A stretch of DNA of 64,000 nt, taken from the NCBI RefSeq assembly GCF_000620805.1, contig NZ_KK211187.1:1970398-2034397 (forward strand), in the 5' to 3' direction. Shown in pieces: positions 52,390 to 60,089 of this stretch. A model generated the notes under the pieces. That model searched no databases and was not told the DNA's origin. It saw only the letters and a program-made list of their open reading frames with translations. This stretch comes from Exiguobacterium undae DSM 14481. Its GTDB lineage: Bacteria; Bacillota; Bacilli; Exiguobacteriales; Exiguobacteriaceae. Made by a program: the position numbers and the translations under genes. Each line of letters starts with the position of its first letter. Within the stretch, counting starts at the first letter, position 1.

Positions 52390-53190
52390 TCAAGAAGGCA
52401 AGACCCCGTCCGCGACGAATGGACTAAATATGACCGGTAACGGTTCCAACGTCCGTTGTACTTCGGTAATGAACCGGCTGGATCCACTCGCAAAGGTAAT
52501 CGGGTCGCCGATCGAAATTAATCTCAGGAACTGTTCGAGTTGTTCGTCCCATTCTTCTGTCTGCATACTGTGGAAGATCAATCCTTGTTTCGTCAGGACA
52601 TTCAGTGCTGTCGCCAGCTTCTTCGAAGATGGCTTTTTATTGCGGACATGGAGAATCGTTGTTTTCCGCCCACTCATCAGCGCATACCGTGCTTCATCGA
52701 TGACAGCTCCGAGGTGATGATGTTCCGCGACCAATAAGACGTCGAGCCGTGCCCAGTTCCCTTGCGTTTTATATTTATAAAAATGACGGCACGTTTCGAC
52801 GAGTTGATGATGGACGACTTCCCACGCTTCCATTACCGGATCCGTCGGTGCCAATTCCAGTTCCGCCCGAATTGCCAAGAGAAGTTCTGTACTGACGATT
52901 TCCGGATACGTCATGATAAACGATTTTGTCTGATTGATTTCATTCAATAAAATCAATTTAAACAGTTCACTGGACTCCTCCTGATTCGTCACGTGCTTTA
53001 ACAGCTGTCCGAGTCGCAGAATCCGTAACTCCAAACTCTGAGAAGCAGTCGCTTGACTTTCAAATTCCTGCAAGGTTGAGCTATGCTTGTCTTCCAATTG
53101 TTTATAAAAACGGCTGGCAATCCGCAATCCTTTTTGTTCCATCTCCGGTCCGACTGTTTGTAACAGGTGTAACGCTTGGTCGAAATGCAT
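52390..53190 (-). CDS. Flavohemoglobin-like protein lacking the heme His and the FAD domain
   Basis: The 266-residue protein begins with a globin-like stretch: LLQTVGPEMEQ and IASRFYKQLEDKH align with the Hmp N-terminus and keep the distal Tyr. At the place of the proximal His the sequence reads NQTKSFIM (Thr) where Hmp has KHTSFQI. The later part (about 150-260) resembles the NAD-binding half of Hmp, ending in FSPFVAD, but no FAD-binding barrel (RxYS/T) is present between. The ATG at 53190 follows GGAAAGGT. It is divergent from an NsrR-like gene. Heme or flavin binding is therefore doubtful. Confidence 0.55.
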   Translation of the reverse strand: MHFDQALHLLQTVGPEMEQKGLRIASRFYKQLEDKHSSTLQEFESQATASQSLELRILRLGQLLKHVTNQEESSELFKLILLNEINQTKSFIMTYPEIVSTELLLAIRAELELAPTDPVMEAWEVVHHQLVETCRHFYKYKTQGNWARLDVLLVAEHHHLGAVIDEARYALMSGRKTTILHVRNKKPSSKKLATALNVLTKQGLIFHSMQTEEWDEQLEQFLRLISIGDPITFASGSSRFITEVQRTLEPLPVIFSPFVADGVLPS

Positions 53191-53214
53191 GACATGACCT
53201 ACCTTTCCTCGCTT

Positions 53215-53243
53215 ATTATGGCAAAATCGCCTTCTAAATTCAA
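53215..53243 (-). promoter_or_regulatory. Promoter of the flavohemoglobin-like gene
   Basis: On the minus strand TTGAAT (53243-53238) is followed after 17 nt by CATAAT (53220-53215). Confidence 0.6.
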
Positions 53244-53249
53244 TCTCTA

Positions 53250-53260
53250 AAATGCATCTT
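53250..53260. promoter_or_regulatory. NsrR-like half-site
   Basis: AAATGCATCTT equals one arm of the NsrR consensus pair AAGATGCATTT/AAATGCATCTT. The other arm is not conserved. The site is 6 bp upstream of the -35 on the minus strand, between the two divergent genes. Confidence 0.5.
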
Positions 53261-53330
53261 TGATTTAACACATTCAAACTTGTACTTCCAGAAATACTTC
53301 TCTAGGATGATGGGTAAGTAGGTGATAAAA

Positions 53331-53771
53331 ATGCGCATGACACGTTATACGGATTATGCAATCAGATCCCTGTTATTTGCCGGGGCACACTCTGATCGAC
53401 TTGTCCGAATTCAGGAAGTAGCGGATTGTTACGACATCTCAAAAAATCATCTGATGAAAGTCGTCTATCGTTTAGGACAAAGTGGTTTAATCCATTCTGT
53501 TCGTGGTCGCGGTGGTGGATTTCGTTTAGCGAGTCCGCCGGATGAAATTTATATCGGTGACGTTGTGCAGCTATTTGAACCAACGATTCATTTTTTAGAT
53601 CCACTCGAAGGTGCAGCAGAGCTGCCCTCGCTAGATCCCGCACGTGAAGCTTTTGATGACGCGATTGCTGCGTTCCATCAAGTCCTGAATAGCTACACGA
53701 TAAGCGATTTACTTCATCCAACAAACGCAACACACCGACAGATCCTTGAAATGATTCCGAGCCGCGATTAA
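53331..53771 (+). CDS. Rrf2/NsrR-type regulator without cluster cysteines
   Basis: The 146-residue winged-helix protein closely follows NsrR: RYTDYAIRSLLFAGAH, YDISKNHLMKVVYRLGQSGLI, RGRGGGFRLA and IYIGDVVQLFE. In NsrR three cysteines follow this point and hold an Fe-S cluster that senses nitric oxide. Here the region reads FLDPLEGAAELPSLD and has no Cys; the protein's only Cys is in ADCYDISK. It must use another signal, or be constitutive. The ATG at 53331 follows AGGTGA. It is divergent from the flavohemoglobin-like gene. Confidence 0.8.
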   Translation: MRMTRYTDYAIRSLLFAGAHSDRLVRIQEVADCYDISKNHLMKVVYRLGQSGLIHSVRGRGGGFRLASPPDEIYIGDVVQLFEPTIHFLDPLEGAAELPSLDPAREAFDDAIAAFHQVLNSYTISDLLHPTNATHRQILEMIPSRD

Positions 53772-53793
53772 TCGTGGGCGGAATCATTTTTTT
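53751..53793 (+). terminator. Terminator overlapping the end of the NsrR-like gene
   Basis: GATTCCG and CGGAATC enclose an inner GCGATTAATCG-type stem, with ATTTTTTT following. The left arm lies within the last codons of the gene. Confidence 0.7.
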
Positions 53794-53862
53794 GTTCGCC
53801 GACCTCATCGACGCCTTCTGATGATGTGCGTGGTATACTTATATAAGAAAGGAGGGGTACAG

Positions 53863-54876
53863 ATGAACCCTCATGAAGAGTTAAACAGTTTATACCTTCG
53901 TCTTAAAGAAGCCGATCCGTCCCTTGAACGCGGCGAATCCCTGTGGACGATTTTCGAAGATACGACCGATGCAACACTCCGTCCCCTTGCCTTGTGGACC
54001 TTCTCTCAAAACCAATTCGACCTGGGTCACTTCCGCTCCTTTTTGGTTTCATTTTCTTTATTGATGGATTGGATCCGAAAAGATGAATTGACCTTGACCC
54101 CAAAGCAGGAACTGGACCTGTATTGGAATTATAAATCTTATTTAATCTACGCGGCAGAACAAGAAGATATGCCGGTTGCTTTACTCGAAGAAGATTTTGA
54201 CCGTTTCGTTGATTTTTGTGACACCCATGGGTTTTCCCGGACACGCGACTACATCGGTTTCATGCTTTACAGCAAACTGGGTGATGAAGAGCAGGCGGAT
54301 CATTACCTCGCCGAATGGGTCGACGCTCCACCGGACGAGCTGAGCGACTGTCCGTCTTGTGAAGGCTTCAGCCGGATGACGTATGCCATCGAACGCGGAT
54401 TCGAAGACCGGGCCCTCCTGCTCTATGCAGCCATCCGCCATGAACGGGGTTGTTCCCGGATGCCGGATCAAGCCCATCCTTACATCTTACCGTTATTCAT
54501 CAGCCGGAAGAAAGACCGGTTTGATTGGACGGACCAGTTGACTCAGGAAGTCAAACGCGTCAAACCGCTCTTTACAGGCGGTGACGAACCGTACCATCTT
54601 TACGCGGAGATGTACTATGACCCGAACTATGTCTGGTCAATGGAAGAGAAAAAACAATTGATTCCGTTACTGACGGACCGCGGTTACCTTCAATTCCTGC
54701 TCGCACATTATGCCGCATCGTACCGCGCCGCCCGCCATGCGGAAGTCGCCTATCTCGGTGTATTGCGCTCGAATATCTATGAAGTCGCACAAGAACTGGA
54801 CCGCCGGATCGACGGACATTTTTACTTGAATTTCGTCGAACGGGAACTCAAACGGGTCACTGAATTCATCGTTTAA
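53863..54876 (+). CDS. Hypothetical helical-repeat protein with CPSC motif
   Basis: The 337-residue soluble protein is almost all helical, with repeats such as RALLLYAAIRHERG and RAARHAEVAYLGVLRSNIYEVAQELD that suggest TPR-like folding. A CPSCEG pair of cysteines near residue 165 could bind zinc or be redox-active. The ATG at 53863 has AAAGGAGGGG upstream. An extended -10 (TGGTATACT) precedes it. The VOC-S66 fusion gene follows after 21 bp, so both are probably cotranscribed. Function unknown. Confidence 0.6.
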   Translation: MNPHEELNSLYLRLKEADPSLERGESLWTIFEDTTDATLRPLALWTFSQNQFDLGHFRSFLVSFSLLMDWIRKDELTLTPKQELDLYWNYKSYLIYAAEQEDMPVALLEEDFDRFVDFCDTHGFSRTRDYIGFMLYSKLGDEEQADHYLAEWVDAPPDELSDCPSCEGFSRMTYAIERGFEDRALLLYAAIRHERGCSRMPDQAHPYILPLFISRKKDRFDWTDQLTQEVKRVKPLFTGGDEPYHLYAEMYYDPNYVWSMEEKKQLIPLLTDRGYLQFLLAHYAASYRAARHAEVAYLGVLRSNIYEVAQELDRRIDGHFYLNFVERELKRVTEFIV

Positions 54877-54897
54877 TTCTTGAGAGGATGTGTACCG

Positions 54898-56199
54898 ATG
54901 TTAGATCATGTACAGCTTGCTGCCCCAACAGGTTCAGAATCACAAGCTCGGTCGTTTTATACCGGGCTTTTACATATGAAGGAAGTCGAAAAACCAAGCG
55001 GTGTCCAAGCGAGTGGCGGCGTCTGGTTCGAAGATCACGGCGCTGCGCTTCACCTCGGCATCGAAGAACCGTTCCAACCCGCTCAAAAAGCGCACCCGGG
55101 TCTGACATTCTCGCATCTGGACGACGTGGCAACACGTTTAGGAGCAGCTGGTTATCCGGTTCAGTTTGATGATCGTCTCGCTCCCCGGCGCCGTTTTTTC
55201 ACGGCGGATCCGTTCGGTAACCGGATCGAGTGTATTGAACAACAACTGACACCGATCGTTCCGAAACGGCTGTCGGACGGTTCACACGTCCGCCTGCTTG
55301 CTCCGGCATCAAGTCTAGCGACGGTTGACGTCAAGACGATTGATCGTGCGATTACCGTGCTCGAATCATTGGGTCTTCGGGTCTCGATCAGCCAGCATGC
55401 CCGCGCCGTCAATCCGTTTGGGTCAAGTGATCCTGCTTGTCGGATTGATGACTTGCATACGGCATTCAGCGATCCTTCCATCGATGCGATCCTGTGTGTC
55501 CGTGGTGGGTTCAGCTCGAACGAGTTACTCGACGGATTGGATTACGCGTTGATTCGTCAAAATCCGAAAATCCTCTGCGGGTTTTCAGACATCACGGCAC
55601 TCAGTCAAGCGATCTTCACGAAAAGTGGTCTTGTCACCTATTCCGGACCGATGTTGCGTGGACTGGCCGCGCGTGATGCCTACACGCTCCAAGCGTTCAA
55701 ACAGATGCTGTTCACGGATGATCCGTTAACGATTCAGTCGAGCAGCAATTGGCATGATACGCAGGACGGCAAGTCCGTCACGCTTCCGAACCCCGGACAG
55801 GTTATCTTGTCAGCCGGTTCTGGACAAGGACGCCTGCTCGGCGGGAACCTGTGTACGCTCAATCTCCTGCAAGGGACTGCTTATTTCCCGGACTTGCGCG
55901 ACAGCATCCTGTTTCTTGAAGATGATTATGAAGTCCATCCGGCGACGTTCGCCCGTGACTTTGCTTCCTTAATGGCACAGCCCGGTGCGGACTCCATCCG
56001 CGGGATCATCTTCGGTCGTTTCCAACTCGCGACACAGATGACCGAGGAACAGTTACGGTATTTGGTGCAGTTGTATCCTTCGTTGGTATCCATTCCGGTC
56101 ATTGCCGGTGCCGACTTTGGCCATACGATGCCGCTGTTTACGTTTCCGATTGGCGGTCAGGCCACAATCGAGGACGGTATCATCTCAATCAGTCATTAA
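54898..56199 (+). CDS. Fusion of a glyoxalase (VOC) domain and an S66 LD-carboxypeptidase
   Basis: The 433-residue protein joins two domains in one uninterrupted frame. Residues about 1-120 are a VOC/glyoxalase module (MLDHVQLAAPTG, WFEDHGAALHLGIE, DPFGNRIECIEQ). Residues about 125-433 are an S66 peptidase of the LdcA/MccF type: VRLLAPASSL, the nucleophile Ser in VRGGFSSNELL, FLEDDYE and ADFGHTMPLFTFPIG. MccF-type enzymes cleave amide bonds of murein peptides or peptide-nucleotide antibiotics. The ATG at 54898 follows GAGAGG. I know no such fusion and infer resistance or cell wall recycling. Confidence 0.75.
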   Translation: MLDHVQLAAPTGSESQARSFYTGLLHMKEVEKPSGVQASGGVWFEDHGAALHLGIEEPFQPAQKAHPGLTFSHLDDVATRLGAAGYPVQFDDRLAPRRRFFTADPFGNRIECIEQQLTPIVPKRLSDGSHVRLLAPASSLATVDVKTIDRAITVLESLGLRVSISQHARAVNPFGSSDPACRIDDLHTAFSDPSIDAILCVRGGFSSNELLDGLDYALIRQNPKILCGFSDITALSQAIFTKSGLVTYSGPMLRGLAARDAYTLQAFKQMLFTDDPLTIQSSSNWHDTQDGKSVTLPNPGQVILSAGSGQGRLLGGNLCTLNLLQGTAYFPDLRDSILFLEDDYEVHPATFARDFASLMAQPGADSIRGIIFGRFQLATQMTEEQLRYLVQLYPSLVSIPVIAGADFGHTMPLFTFPIGGQATIEDGIISISH

Positions 56200-56239
56200 A
56201 AAAAGAAGGAGTCGCGGCGATCCGCACCTCCTTCTTTTT
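56198..56239. terminator. Bidirectional intrinsic terminator
   Basis: AAAAAGAAGGAG pairs with CTCCTTCTTTTT between convergent genes. Confidence 0.85.
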
Positions 56240-56561
56240 AATAGTCGAGCAATCTCGAAGCATCAATTTGACGCTTCGATCCATCCGCAAACATTTCAAG
56301 GGTTGCGAGAATGGTGTGATCCGTCAAGTCGTACCGCAACAACGTAAAGTCTTCAAGCGTCGAGATCGTCTTAAACGTCTTCCCGACAGTGAATGCCCGC
56401 TTCCGGCTGGCATCTTGAGACGGAATCGTCACGAACACGACGGTGATGTCCGTTCCGCTCGTATCATAATAGAATTCGACGACACGACCGTCCGCCGTCT
56501 CCGGTAACAGACCTTTTTGCGGCCGCCCGGATTCATCCAATTGTACATAAGGTTGTAACAT
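56238..56561 (-). CDS. Small hypothetical protein
   Basis: The 107-residue soluble protein is mostly beta (EFYYDTSGTDITVVFVTIPS, TLLRYDLTDHTILATLEMF). Its ATG is preceded by the G-rich GCGAGGCGGAACG. Its stop codon overlaps the terminator shared with the fusion gene. I do not recognise a family. Confidence 0.5.
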   Translation of the reverse strand: MLQPYVQLDESGRPQKGLLPETADGRVVEFYYDTSGTDITVVFVTIPSQDASRKRAFTVGKTFKTISTLEDFTLLRYDLTDHTILATLEMFADGSKRQIDASRLLDY

Positions 56562-56653
56562 CGTTCCGCCTCGCTTTCTCCGTCATTTATCATAGCATGA
56601 CCAAAAAAATTATGCTAATCTATAAGTGATGTTGAAAGGGGGATGAGTCACGG

Positions 56654-57079
56654 ATGGCATGGTTCATGAACGGAATTTTGCTCTGGGGCTTTATCATGAT
56701 CACACTGATGGCGATTGGCGGTTTCTTCATGTTCCGGAAGTTCCTAAAGAAGCTTCCGAAAGAAGACGGCAAATCGATGATGGACTGGGAAGATGAATAC
56801 ATCGACCAGACCCGCCATTTATGGACGGATGAAACACTTGATTTATTAAATGCACTGGTCATGCCTGTCCCGGCAGCTTTTCGGGATGTGGCACGTCGAA
56901 AAATCGCAGGACGGATCGGACAGTTTGCCTTGGAAGAACGGGCGTCGAAGATGACATCTGAGCTCGTCGTTAAAGGGTATATCTCCGCGACACCAAAACG
57001 CGATCATAAATTCTTGAAAAAAGCGCTCCGTGAACACGCCATCGACTGGCGCGATTACGAATTTTATTTCCAAAGCTAA
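56654..57079 (+). CDS. DUF2621 family membrane protein (YneK-like)
   Basis: The 141-residue protein has one N-terminal helix (about 6-27) and a charged cytoplasmic domain including KKLPKEDGKSMMDWEDEYI. This resembles YneK of Bacillus subtilis, which lies next to ccdA and the ccdC-like gene there; the same neighbours are found here, although in the opposite direction. AAGGGGG precedes the start, but at 12 nt. Function unknown. Confidence 0.65.
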   Translation: MAWFMNGILLWGFIMITLMAIGGFFMFRKFLKKLPKEDGKSMMDWEDEYIDQTRHLWTDETLDLLNALVMPVPAAFRDVARRKIAGRIGQFALEERASKMTSELVVKGYISATPKRDHKFLKKALREHAIDWRDYEFYFQS

Positions 57080-57114
57080 ACGGAAGGACTCTCAATTGAG
57101 AATCCTTCCGTTTA
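57078..57114. terminator. Bidirectional intrinsic terminator
   Basis: AAACGGAAGGA pairs with TCCTTCCGTTT, closing on GAG/CTC, between convergent genes. Confidence 0.85.
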
Positions 57115-57594
57115 GTTTTGCGGTAAATGTTCGACATGAACAATCCCCGACTTGACTTGTTTGTACTTCAGATACATCGCAATCCGCCACGGGACGATCA
57201 TTCCAAAGGCCACGAGATAGAAAATCCCGCCGGTCTCGAAGATATCGATCTGACCACCGATGATGAACTTCGCGACTGTCCGGACGATCAAAATTCCGAA
57301 TAAGACGATAAAAAACGCTTTTGAACGTTGCAGATAAATCTGCCCTTGTGCTTCATAAAAGTTTGATGTCTTGATCAAAAAAATACTGAAGATCATCCCG
57401 ATCAATAACGCTTCCGCCACTTCCGTCCAGGTCAAACGTGACGCCGGGTATAAAAACTGCAGCATCCCCGTTGACATCGCAAACGGCGGAATCAAAATCT
57501 TTTTAGCATTCGTCGGTTTTGCTGACGCTTTGACACGAATAAAGCTGATCAGCAATCCCATGACGAGTGCCACCCCTGTTGATACCCAAATCAT
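57112..57594 (-). CDS. ccdC: CcdC-like membrane protein (YneJ)
   Basis: The 160-residue integral membrane protein has about five helices and the order of hydrophobic segments of CcdC/YneJ proteins. It lies 15 bp downstream of ccdA, as in Bacillus, and close to a YneK-like gene. Proteins of this family are linked to cytochrome c biogenesis by gene position, but their biochemical role is not established. Confidence 0.75.
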   Translation of the reverse strand: MIWVSTGVALVMGLLISFIRVKASAKPTNAKKILIPPFAMSTGMLQFLYPASRLTWTEVAEALLIGMIFSIFLIKTSNFYEAQGQIYLQRSKAFFIVLFGILIVRTVAKFIIGGQIDIFETGGIFYLVAFGMIVPWRIAMYLKYKQVKSGIVHVEHLPQN

Positions 57595-57609
57595 CCCATC
57601 ACTTCCTTG

Positions 57610-58308
57610 TTAAAATCCGGTGAATCCAACGATGTCACTCATCCATGCCGCAAACGTACTGATTCCATCAAAATAGAGGACGATTCCGAACAACATCATC
57701 AAGGCTCCACCGAATTTTGTCATTTTCAAGCTGTACCGTACGAATAGTCTCGAACGACCGACGAAAAATGCCATCAATAAAAACGGAATCGAAAATCCTA
57801 AGACGTAAAACAGCATGTACAACATCCCTTGACTCGGATTTGTCGCTGCCAGTGCAATCACACCTGCCAAAATCGGACCGGTACACGGCGTCCATCCGGC
57901 AGCAAAACCGATCCCGACGAGGACTGTACCGATGTAACCGCCCTTGCGTTCACCTAAGTTGAGCTTTTTTTCGCGCATCAAAAATGTTGGTTGCCATAAA
58001 CCAAGTAAGACGACACCAAATACAAAGATGACAAGCGCACCGATCATCCGCAACGTATCGCGGTACGTGATGAAGACGTCTGCTAATAATGAAGTCGACA
58101 ATCCTAGAACAGCGAACACCATCGCAAAACCAACCAAAAACGCTAATGTATGCAACAATGAACGTTTTTCTCTGACCCCTTTTTCCTTTAAGTCCGTTAC
58201 AGAGACACCGGTAATGTACGACAAGAAGACCGGATATAACGGAAGCGTACAGGGAGAGACGAACGATAACAGCCCTGCACCAAACGCTAACCAAAGCGAG
58301 AGCTCCAT
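57610..58308 (-). CDS. ccdA: Cytochrome c biogenesis thiol-disulfide membrane protein CcdA
   Basis: The 232-residue protein has six helices and the two redox cysteines in FVSPCTLPLYPV and GWTPCTGPILAG. CcdA passes electrons across the membrane to thiol-disulfide proteins for cytochrome c maturation. The gene heads the ccdA-ccdC pair. Length and motifs are typical. Confidence 0.9.
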   Translation of the reverse strand: MELSLWLAFGAGLLSFVSPCTLPLYPVFLSYITGVSVTDLKEKGVREKRSLLHTLAFLVGFAMVFAVLGLSTSLLADVFITYRDTLRMIGALVIFVFGVVLLGLWQPTFLMREKKLNLGERKGGYIGTVLVGIGFAAGWTPCTGPILAGVIALAATNPSQGMLYMLFYVLGFSIPFLLMAFFVGRSRLFVRYSLKMTKFGGALMMLFGIVLYFDGISTFAAWMSDIVGFTGF

Positions 58309-58521
58309 TTCAGCAGCTCCTTTCTAATAAGAAGAAGTTCCTTCTCTATTTTGCCAAACTAATCAACATTTAGCACCTATTATCTTCCGAAAGATTAAAA
58401 AGTTTCGTGACGAATGAAATTACAAAAAAATTACATTTACTCAATTCGCCCGAAATGTCGTTGCGCTCGTCAAATGCACTTGCTAGAATATGGATATGAC
58501 ACCAATGTAAGGGAGGATACT

Positions 58522-58716
58522 ATGACAAGCCAGCATCTATTGACTTTAGCGATTGAAGCAAAGCGAAGTGAACTTTATCATCAAGCCGATCGTTCTAGTT
58601 TCACCTCCCCGCATGTTTTAAAGCTCAGTCATGAACTTGATTTATTACTTCTTGAATACTCACGATTTGTCCAAAAGTATAGCTATCCGTCTTCAAATGA
58701 ATCTGTTTTAGGCTAA
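58522..58716 (+). CDS. Spo0E-like aspartyl-phosphate phosphatase
   Basis: The 64-residue helical-hairpin protein has the Spo0E-type signature LSHELDLLLLEY, where the Ser-x-x-x-Asp core dephosphorylates response regulators such as Spo0A. The ATG at 58522 follows AAGGGAGG. Spo0E-like proteins occur even in non-sporulating relatives. The target here is unknown. A strong terminator follows. Confidence 0.7.
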   Translation: MTSQHLLTLAIEAKRSELYHQADRSSFTSPHVLKLSHELDLLLLEYSRFVQKYSYPSSNESVLG

Positions 58717-58750
58717 CTCGGATGAAATCTGCAAATCATAGATACAACTG

Positions 58751-58789
58751 AAAAAAGCCGTTGACGAATCAATCCGTCGACGGCTTTTT
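58751..58789 (+). terminator. Terminator of the Spo0E-like gene
   Basis: AAAAAGCCGTTGACG pairs with CGTCGACGGCTTTTT with one mismatch, with an 8-nt loop. Confidence 0.85.
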
Positions 58790-59140
58790 CGTGTTTCTTC
58801 TATATAATGCGGTTATTTCATCTTTTTAAATCGAGCTTTACATGCGATTCATAAAAAAAATACTTTACTTTCCTTCAGCTACTCTCTTTTTGGTCTTTCC
58901 TTGAGCCTTAAGTTCGGGGAATAGTTAGAATATTTCCGCTATACTATGCCGAAAGTCCTATTTTACCATCGTTTTTCCAAGCATTATGACCTAGGCGTGA
59001 CAAAACATGCATTTCTGAAATCTGTTTGTCACACTGGAGCGGTTTGTAACTTGAATGACTCTGACCTGTAAACGCACAACCCTGAATTGCCGTGTAAAGT
59101 AGGAACAGTAAACACAGCATATGTCAGGAGGACATCAATA
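58790..59140 (+). other. Long AT-rich leader region of the wall protein gene
   Basis: This 351-bp stretch has no credible gene. It contains several -10-like elements, the best TATACT near 58960, and four TGTCAC, TGTAAC or TGTAAA hexamers between 59027 and 59098, but no spacing that fits a known box. A ribosome site AGGAGGA precedes the ATG at 59141. A long leader and regulated promoter are likely, but nothing is firmly identified. Confidence 0.4.
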
Positions 59141-60031
59141 ATGAAAAAAGCAGTTTTCGCTGCAGGTCTTGCAGCAACGGCTCTATCAGTAGGATTCGCC
59201 CAAGAGACAGAGGCTGCCTCAGAGACGGTAACAGTAAATACGGAAGTATTAAATGTACGCACAGCACCTACGACGGCATCAGCGGATGTAGGTAACGTAT
59301 ATAAAGGTCAAAAATTAAATGTCGAAGGACGTTCTGGCGCATGGATTCAAACAAACATCAATGGCCAAAAACGTTATGTACACGGCGCTTACACATCAGC
59401 CGGTTCTTCGTTCGACTTTAAAAAAGCTACAGTCACTACGGCAGTATTAAACGTTCGTACGCAACCAACTACAAACTCTAAAGACGTTGGCAACTTGTAT
59501 AAAGGCCAGTCCGTTAACGTAGAAAGCAAAGTCGGTGCTTGGATCAAAACAACAATCGACGGGAAAACACGTTACGTACACAGCGATTATACAACATTAG
59601 CAGGTTCAACAGCTAAAGCTCCAGCAGCTAAAGCGACAGCTCCTGTTGCAAAACCGGCTCCAAAACCAGCAGCTAAGCCTGCTACAGCAACAAAACAAAC
59701 AACTGCAGCAAAATCAGGTACAAAAGTAACGATGAACGTTACAGCGTACACGAACGATCCATCAAACAACGGTAGCCGTCTTTACAACGGACGTGCATTA
59801 ACTGCCAGCGGTTATGATGTAACGAATACGATCACGTACAATGGTATGCGTATCGTAGCAGCATCAGCACAATACCCAATCGGTACACGCATGCACATCT
59901 CAGGTATCGGTGAAGCAATCGTTCTTGACCGTGGCGGCGCAATCCAAGGTAACAAACTTGACCTTCTCGTTGGTTCACAACAAGAAGCACTCAACTGGGG
60001 ACGTCAAAACGTCACTGTAACTGTCTACTAA
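59141..60031 (+). CDS. Secreted SH3b-SH3b-3D domain wall protein
   Basis: The 296-residue protein has a signal peptide (to about residue 28, TEAA), two bacterial SH3 domains (LNVRTAPT and LNVRTQPT repeats, about 30-95 and 100-160), a Pro/Ala/Lys-rich linker and a C-terminal 3D domain. The 3D domain has the three conserved Asp in TAYTNDPSNNG, LDRGG and NKLDLLVG and is a lytic transglycosylase-like fold (YocH/Sps type). It probably cuts peptidoglycan. Codon usage is shifted toward A-ending codons, as in highly expressed genes. AGGAGGA precedes the ATG. Confidence 0.88.
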   Translation: MKKAVFAAGLAATALSVGFAQETEAASETVTVNTEVLNVRTAPTTASADVGNVYKGQKLNVEGRSGAWIQTNINGQKRYVHGAYTSAGSSFDFKKATVTTAVLNVRTQPTTNSKDVGNLYKGQSVNVESKVGAWIKTTIDGKTRYVHSDYTTLAGSTAKAPAAKATAPVAKPAPKPAAKPATATKQTTAAKSGTKVTMNVTAYTNDPSNNGSRLYNGRALTASGYDVTNTITYNGMRIVAASAQYPIGTRMHISGIGEAIVLDRGGAIQGNKLDLLVGSQQEALNWGRQNVTVTVY

Positions 60032-60053
60032 TTTAAAAAGCAAGTAGAAATAA

Positions 60054-60086
60054 CCTGCCGGGCGAGATCGCCTGGCAGGCTTTTTT
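60054..60086 (+). terminator. Terminator of the wall protein gene
   Basis: CCTGCCGGGCGA and TCGCCTGGCAGG form an 11-12 bp stem with one mismatch, followed by six Ts. The reverse arm also ends the ABC gene on the minus strand. Confidence 0.85.
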
Positions 60087-60089
60087 GTG

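Noticed and set aside
59027-59098. WalR-type boxes upstream of the SH3b-3D wall protein gene
   Set aside because: TGTCAC/TGTAAC/TGTAAA hexamers are present but with 18, 22 and 26 bp spacing, not the 11-bp repeat of WalR.
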